Source: Methylobacterium terrae (GTDB lineage Bacteria; Pseudomonadota; Alphaproteobacteria; Rhizobiales; Beijerinckiaceae). From it: a DNA stretch of 64,000 bases. This document shows, piece by piece, positions 60,028 through 64,000 of the stretch. The DNA lies in assembly GCF_003173755.1 (NCBI RefSeq), contig NZ_CP029553.1:2554501-2618500 (forward strand). Reading direction: 5' to 3'. Below the pieces are notes generated by a model that saw only the letters and a program-made list of their open reading frames with translations, was not told the DNA's origin and searched no databases. The stretch's first letter is position 1; each line of letters begins with the position of its first letter. The position numbers were made by a program, and so were the translations under genes.

Positions 60028-60179
60028 CCCCTCTCCCGTTTGGGAGCGGGGTCGGGGGTGAGGGTGGCTCGGCTTCCGCAATGACCCTGAAGCGTCGAGC
60101 TGCGCAGCTACGACGTTCGGCGATTAATTCTGAACCCGAGCCACCCTCACCCCTACCCCTCTCCCCCTCGGGAGAGGGG
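60028..60179. repeat. MITE-like inverted-repeat element
   Basis: Two arms of about 45 bases (60028-60072 and 60136-60179) are inverted copies; the inner 17 bases GGGTGAGGGTGGCTCGG / CCGAGCCACCCTCACCC are exact, and each outer end is itself a CCCCTCTCCC...GGGAG(A/C)GGGG hairpin. The core (60073-60135) has no reading frame. It lies between acyl-CoA dehydrogenase and thiolase; together with flanks this 324-base gap (59915-60238) has no gene. Confidence 0.8.
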
Positions 60180-60238
60180 ATCCCGCGCTTCACAAGTGTC
60201 GGTGTCGTGGAGGCGGGCCCCGCGGATACGGGTGGAGC

Positions 60239-62032
60239 CTAGAACAGCTCCGCCGGCACCGCCATGACGGCGTCGGAGCCGGCCGAGATGCGGATGAGCC
60301 GCGTGCCGGTCTCCGGCAGCACGCGCTCGACGTAGAACCGGCCGGTGGCGAGCCGGGCGTCGAGGCGCTCGGCGATGCCCTCGCCGGAGCGCTTCTTCTC
60401 GGCCGTCGCCTTGGCGATCCGACCCCACATGTAGCCGAGGGCGACGAGGCCCATCAGGTGCATGTAGTCGGTCGCCGCGGCGCCCGCGTTGTCGGGCTTC
60501 GCCATGGCGTTCTGCATCAGCCACATCGTCGCCTGCTGCAGGTGGCCGAGGCTCTTCGTCAGGGGGGCGCAGAAGACCTTGAGGGTCTCGTCCTCGGCGT
60601 TCTCCTTGCAGAAGCCCTCGACCTCGGCAAGGAAGCGCATCATCGCCCGGCCGCCGTCGCGCGGCAATTTCCGGCCGACGAGGTCCATCGCCTGGATGCC
60701 GTTGGCGCCCTCGTAGATCTGGGCGATGCGGGCGTCGCGCACGAATTGCGACATCCCCCATTCCTCGATGTAGCCGTGGCCGCCGAACATCTGCTGGGCG
60801 TCGACCGCGTTGGCGAATCCCCGGTCGGTCAGCACGCCCTTCACCACCGGGGTGAGCAGGCCCATGTGGTCCTCCGCCGCCTGGCGGGCGGCCGGGTCTT
60901 CGGAGCCGTGGGCGATGTCGGCCTGGAGCGCGGTCCAGATCACGAGCGCCCGGGCCGCCTCGTTGAAGGCGCGGATGGTCATCAGGGTCCGGCGCACGTC
61001 CGGGTGGACGATGATCGGGTCGGCGGGCTTGTCGGGCGAAGCGGCGCCGGTGAGCGCCCGGCCCTGGAGCCGGTCGCGGGCGTAAGACACGGCGTTCTGG
61101 TAGGCGACCTCGGACTGGCCGAGTCCCTGGATGCCGACGGCGAGGCGGGCCTCGTTCATCATCACGAACATCGCGTTGAGGCCGCGATTGGCCTCCCCGA
61201 CGAGCCAGCCGGTGGCGCCGTCGTAGTTCATCACGCAGGTCGCGTTGCCGTGGATGCCCATCTTGTGCTCGATGGCGCCGCACGACACGCCGTTGCGAGC
61301 ACCGATCGTGCCGTCGGGCCCGACCAGGAACTTCGGCACCACGAAGAGCGAGATGCCCTTGGTGCCGGCCGGCGCGCCCTCGATCCGGGCGATCACCAGG
61401 TGGACGATGTTCTCCGACAGGTCGTGCTCGCCCGCCGAGATGAAGATCTTGGTGCCGGTAAGCGCGTAGGAGCCGTCGCCGTTCGGGACCGCCTTGGTCT
61501 TCAGGAGGCCGAGATCCGTGCCGCAATGCGGCTCGGTCAGGTTCATCGTGCCGGTCCAGGTGCCGTCGACCATCTTCGGCAGGTAGGTCCGCTTCTGCTC
61601 CTCGGAGCCGTGGACCAGGAGGGCCGCCATCGCGCCCTGGGTCAGGCCCGGATACATGCCGAGCGCCAGGTTGGCGCTGGAGGTGAATTCCTGCATCACG
61701 CTGTTGAGGGTGTGGGGCAGACCCTGGCCGCCATACTCGGCCGGCATCGACAGGCCCATCCAGCCGCCGCCGGCATAGGCGTCGTACCCGGCCTTGAAGC
61801 CCTTCGGCGTCGTCACGCTGCCGTCGGGGTGGCGGGTGCAGCCCTCCGCGTCGCCGACGCGGTTGAGGGGCGCCAGCACCTCCTCGCAGAGCTTCGCGCC
61901 CTCGGCGATCACCGCCTCGATCACGTCGGGCGTCGCCTCGGCGAAGCCGGGCAGGTTGCTGTAGCGCGCGATCCCGAACACGTCGTTGAGGAGGAACATC
62001 ACGTCCTCCACCGGCGCCTTGTAGCTCGGCAT
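60239..62032 (-). CDS. Acyl-CoA dehydrogenase (large, C-terminal AcetylDH_C type)
   Basis: A 597-residue FAD enzyme for the first step of beta-oxidation. Seen: PSYKAPVEDVMFLLNDVF at the start, MNLTEPHCGTDLGLLKTKA (FAD/substrate), GANGIQAMDLVGRK preceded by the catalytic Glu in IYEGANG, and the extra C-terminal domain typical of the 580-600-residue class. The ATG at 62032 is chosen; frames to 62087 are shadows. It is headed by a palindromic operator at 62077-62100 and the MerR gene. Confidence 0.93.
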   Translation of the reverse strand: MPSYKAPVEDVMFLLNDVFGIARYSNLPGFAEATPDVIEAVIAEGAKLCEEVLAPLNRVGDAEGCTRHPDGSVTTPKGFKAGYDAYAGGGWMGLSMPAEYGGQGLPHTLNSVMQEFTSSANLALGMYPGLTQGAMAALLVHGSEEQKRTYLPKMVDGTWTGTMNLTEPHCGTDLGLLKTKAVPNGDGSYALTGTKIFISAGEHDLSENIVHLVIARIEGAPAGTKGISLFVVPKFLVGPDGTIGARNGVSCGAIEHKMGIHGNATCVMNYDGATGWLVGEANRGLNAMFVMMNEARLAVGIQGLGQSEVAYQNAVSYARDRLQGRALTGAASPDKPADPIIVHPDVRRTLMTIRAFNEAARALVIWTALQADIAHGSEDPAARQAAEDHMGLLTPVVKGVLTDRGFANAVDAQQMFGGHGYIEEWGMSQFVRDARIAQIYEGANGIQAMDLVGRKLPRDGGRAMMRFLAEVEGFCKENAEDETLKVFCAPLTKSLGHLQQATMWLMQNAMAKPDNAGAAATDYMHLMGLVALGYMWGRIAKATAEKKRSGEGIAERLDARLATGRFYVERVLPETGTRLIRISAGSDAVMAVPAELF

Positions 62033-62076
62033 GTTTCCCCCGCTCCCACGCTTCGTCCGCGGCGATTCCCGCGGCG

Positions 62077-62100
62077 AGATAGTTCATATGTAAACTATCT
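62077..62100. promoter_or_regulatory. Palindromic operator upstream of acyl-CoA dehydrogenase
   Basis: AGATAGTT-CATATGTA-AACTATCT has exact 8-base arms, centred about 56 bases before the dehydrogenase ATG. Size fits a dimeric regulator (MerR or TetR type); the adjacent MerR gene is the obvious candidate (inference). Confidence 0.6.
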
Positions 62101-62220
62101 GGGTGTGGGACGGCAAGGGGCAGCCGGCGCGGTCCCGGATCTCACGCGCGACAAGGTTGACGATCACGTCCGGGCGGCGCCCGCCCCCGCAGGGCGCCGC
62201 CTGGAAACTCTCGATGCGCC

Positions 62221-62682
62221 TCAGGCGCTGGCGACGGTCTTGCCGTAGCCCCGGAGCGCCTCGAGCGCCCGCTCGATCTCCGCCTTCTGGTTCTCCAGAT
62301 GGGTGATCTGCTCGGCGACCTGGGCCGGGGACAGGGACAGCGTCGCGCCGGTGCCGGCGTCGGCGAGCTCGTCGCCGTCGACCATCGCGGCGATCTCGCG
62401 CAGGGTGAAGCCGAGCTCCTTGCCGCGCAGGATGGTGGCGAGGCGCGAGCGGTCTTCCTCGGTGTAGAGCCGAGTGGTGCCGCGGCGCTGCGGGTGCAGC
62501 AGCCCCTTCGCCTCGTAGAAGCGCAACGCCCGCAGTGTCACGCCGAACTCCTCGGCGAGGTCGCCGATGGTGAGCGTCGCCGGCGCCGTCGAACGGCCGG
62601 CCGGACGTCCCGTGCGCGAAGCGGACCCACCGGGCCGGGCGGATGCCCCCCTGGTGCTCTCGGTCTGCCGATCATAAGCCAT
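62221..62682 (-). CDS. MerR-family transcriptional regulator
   Basis: A 153-residue protein with an unusually long, Ser/Ala/Arg-rich N-terminal stretch (about 40 residues) before the MerR helix-turn-helix (LTIGDLAEEFGVTLRALRFY EAKGLLHPQRRGTTRLYTEE). The dimerisation helix follows (VAEQITHLENQKAEIERALE). No metal-binding cysteines, so the effector is probably organic, as in LiuR-type regulators of acyl-CoA catabolism. ATG at 62682 follows GGGGAA; a longer frame starts at 62709. It precedes the beta-oxidation genes. Confidence 0.88.
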   Translation of the reverse strand: MAYDRQTESTRGASARPGGSASRTGRPAGRSTAPATLTIGDLAEEFGVTLRALRFYEAKGLLHPQRRGTTRLYTEEDRSRLATILRGKELGFTLREIAAMVDGDELADAGTGATLSLSPAQVAEQITHLENQKAEIERALEALRGYGKTVASA

Positions 62683-62764
62683 GCCGTTCCCCCGTGAGAC
62701 ACGCATCACTGCTCATTCCAGCGCGCCCCGGGACGCCCTGTGGCACAAACAAGCTCAAATGACC

Positions 62765-62781
62765 TACCTAAGGGAAAGGTA
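62765..62781. promoter_or_regulatory. Possible MerR operator (TACCT-N7-AGGTA)
   Basis: A 5-base inverted repeat with a 7-base spacer lies 83 bases upstream of the MerR start, followed by AACGTCAA. It is suggestive of an autoregulatory site only. Confidence 0.35.
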
Positions 62782-63011
62782 ACGTCAACTTGAGCGTGTG
62801 TTACTTACGGTAAAAATCATTGTCGGTCAATCGCTTACAACGGAAATCACATTACCGTTACAAGTCCGGAGCGCAGCGAAACCAGTGGAAAATGCCAGCG
62901 TTCGATTTCGAAACTCGCTCATAGGTTGTGAGCACAAATTGTCCATTATTGGGTTGCGTGCGCAACGATCGCGTGCGGACCGCACCACCCGGGCGAGGGT
63001 TCGACGGCGGC

Positions 63012-63026
63012 TTAACCGCTTGTTTA
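63012..63026 (+). promoter_or_regulatory. CtrA-like motif TTAA-N7-TTTA
   Basis: TTAACCGCTTGTTTA differs by one base from the CtrA consensus TTAA-N7-TTAA and lies 146 bases before the ATG of the PodJ-like gene, which in Caulobacter belongs to the cell-cycle circuit. Single occurrence; may be chance. Confidence 0.3.
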
Positions 63027-63171
63027 CCGTGCCGATCGAAAGTGCCCGGAGGAACCTTTCAGGCTGCGGCCACTGACCGGATCTTCACGATCGAGCAGGG
63101 CGCGGGGTTTCCGTCGGCTTCCCGCCGGCGCCTATCCGCGAGATCCTCAGGCCCCTTGCGCAGAGCCCGCT

Positions 63172-64000
63172 ATGAGACGGACCGCTCCTACACTCGATGC
63201 CTTCGATCCGGAGCTGCGCGACGCTGCCCGCGAGGCCGCGCGCCGCGCCGGATTGTCGGTGGACGAGTGGCTCGCCGAGGCGATCAGCGAAGGGTCGGCC
63301 CGTGCCGGGGTACGCCAGCAATCCCGCCGCGTCGCCGGCGCACGCCGGGCCCGGCAGGACGGGTACCCGGCACCGACGTTCCAGAAATCCGAGCCCGCCG
63401 AGGACAGGCGCCCCGACCGGGGGTGGCAGCCCGAGCCGCCCCGGGGGACGCGTCCGCGCCCGAATCGTCCGACCACCGCCCCCGCTCCGGCTCCGATTGC
63501 TCCGGCCTCGCCGAAGCCCGATCCGGCCGGCGATGCGCGGCTGATCGAGGCCGTGGCGGCCATCGGGCGACGCCTCGACGCGATCGACCGCCGCATCGCC
63601 GAGACCCGCGAGGCCACCGACGACGTCGTCGCCAAGGCGGTGAAGGGCATCGAGACCCGCCTCGCCGAGGCCGCCCCCCGCGAGCCGTCCCGCGCCGGCC
63701 GGAGACCCCGCCAGGCGGCCGACAGCCTCGCCGCCGCGGTGGCGGAGATCCGCCAGCGCCAGCAGCAGCTCGACGACGGCGGGCCCGAGGAGGAGACGGA
63801 TCTCCTGGTCGACGGCCTGCGGCGCGACCTCGCCCGGGTGATGGAGACGACCGAGGCCGCCGCCGACGCGCTGTCGCCGGCCATCGCGGGGCTGCAGGCC
63901 GAGACCTCGCGCCTGCGCGAATCGATCGGCACGCTCGCGACGAGCGGCGACCTCGTGACCCTCGAACAGGCGGTCCGCACCCTCGCCGACGAGGTGCAGC
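63172..64000 (+). CDS. Large coiled-coil protein resembling PodJ / Sel1-type polarity factor (3' end outside window)
   Basis: From ATG at 63172 the frame is open to the window end (276 codons). An N-terminal motif LDAFDPELRDAAREAARRAG LSVDEWLAEAI, then a Pro/Arg-rich linker, then Glu/Ala/Leu/Arg-rich coiled coil (LDAIDRRIAETREATDDVV; AVAEIRQRQQQLD). This N-terminal 'DEWL' plus coiled coil precedes Sel1 and peptidoglycan-binding domains in large alphaproteobacterial proteins related to PodJ. The assignment depends on parts not present here. Confidence 0.55.
   Translation, partial: MRRTAPTLDAFDPELRDAAREAARRAGLSVDEWLAEAISEGSARAGVRQQSRRVAGARRARQDGYPAPTFQKSEPAEDRRPDRGWQPEPPRGTRPRPNRPTTAPAPAPIAPASPKPDPAGDARLIEAVAAIGRRLDAIDRRIAETREATDDVVAKAVKGIETRLAEAAPREPSRAGRRPRQAADSLAAAVAEIRQRQQQLDDGGPEEETDLLVDGLRRDLARVMETTEAAADALSPAIAGLQAETSRLRESIGTLATSGDLVTLEQAVRTLADEVQ

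Larger units (their letters stand above)
62683..63171. other. Regulatory region between MerR gene and the last gene, no gene seen
   Basis: About 490 bases with lower GC around 62790-62960. Features noted: TACCT-N7-AGGTA at 62765-62781 (possible MerR operator), AACGTCAAC nearby, and a CtrA-like TTAA-N7-TTTA at 63012-63026. The frame 62798-63076 lacks codon bias and similarity and is not called. Confidence 0.5.

Noticed and set aside
62798..63076. A 92-codon frame in the MerR-PodJ spacer
   Set aside because: It has poor third-position GC, no ribosome site and no similarity; the region looks regulatory.

Overview
The window looks like a chromosomal segment of a pink-pigmented methylotroph of the Methylobacterium type (Alphaproteobacteria, Hyphomicrobiales). 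The evidence is very high GC with strong G/C bias at third codon positions, two Omp25-like porins of the 'AADLPRRVAPPPVFTP' type, a K+-insensitive H+-pyrophosphatase, a fused-size glyA, the hisB-DUF2628-hisH-hisA-hisF-hisE order, aerobic cobS/cobT with DUF1289, and an indolepyruvate oxidoreductase guarded by an Lrp regulator. The genus is inferred from gene content, not proven. No rRNA, tRNA, CRISPR array, prophage or intact insertion sequence was recognised.

Layout. 1-5.1 kb: the 5' part of an Omp25-like porin (minus), then glyA, a strong terminator, and the tightly packed nrdR-ribD-ribE. 5.1-13.2 kb: a divergent LysR/SDR pair, hppA, thiL, nusB and ribH on minus, then an MFS transporter. 13.5-17.3 kb: petABC (cytochrome bc1) and mtnP. 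17.4-18.3 kb: a lower-GC islet with a BrnT/BrnA toxin-antitoxin pair. 18.3-23.8 kb: the histidine operon with two inserted DUF genes, ending in coaA. 23.9-30 kb: an orphan amino-acid-type binding protein, thpR, and the tesA/ybbA/ybbP group. 30.1-34.9 kb: a Bax-inhibitor-1 protein, a MarR-GNAT fusion with a palindromic operator, an aspartic protease, DUF1289, and divergent cobS/cobT. 34.9-43.2 kb: a CelD-like acetyltransferase, a polysaccharide deacetylase, two small envelope proteins, the 1149-residue indolepyruvate oxidoreductase with divergent Lrp, and a second porin. 43.5-50.4 kb: pgeF, a MidA-type methyltransferase, lgt, ilvA, an AbrB-type membrane protein and oxyR, with katA divergent. 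52.3-55.7 kb: a coiled-coil repeat protein, cupin, RidA, phosphoesterase and lipid kinase. 55.9-62.7 kb: a beta-oxidation block (acyl-CoA dehydrogenase, thiolase, DUF2059, and a frameshifted hydratase/dehydrogenase) headed by a MerR regulator. 63.2 kb to the end: the start of a large coiled-coil protein resembling PodJ.

How the parts connect. glyA supplies the serine-glycine/C1 step. ribDE and ribH-nusB cover three of the riboflavin steps. hisBHAFE gives most of the histidine pathway (hisG, D, C and I are not here). petABC is a complete bc1 complex. oxyR/katA is a classic peroxide-response pair with a recognisable OxyR half-site. Acyl-CoA dehydrogenase, thiolase and the FadJ-like protein together would form one beta-oxidation cycle, but the FadJ-like gene has a one-base deletion in a G run near its 3' end, which is either a real mutation or a sequencing error.

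No clear-cut undescribed system was found. The most useful leads are the multi-hairpin intergenic elements (55.8, 60.1 and 44.4 kb), the DUF29/DUF2628 insertions in the his operon, the palindromes at the MarR-GNAT and acyl-CoA dehydrogenase promoters, the seven-copy 33-bp repeat gene at 52.5 kb, and the BrnTA islet.
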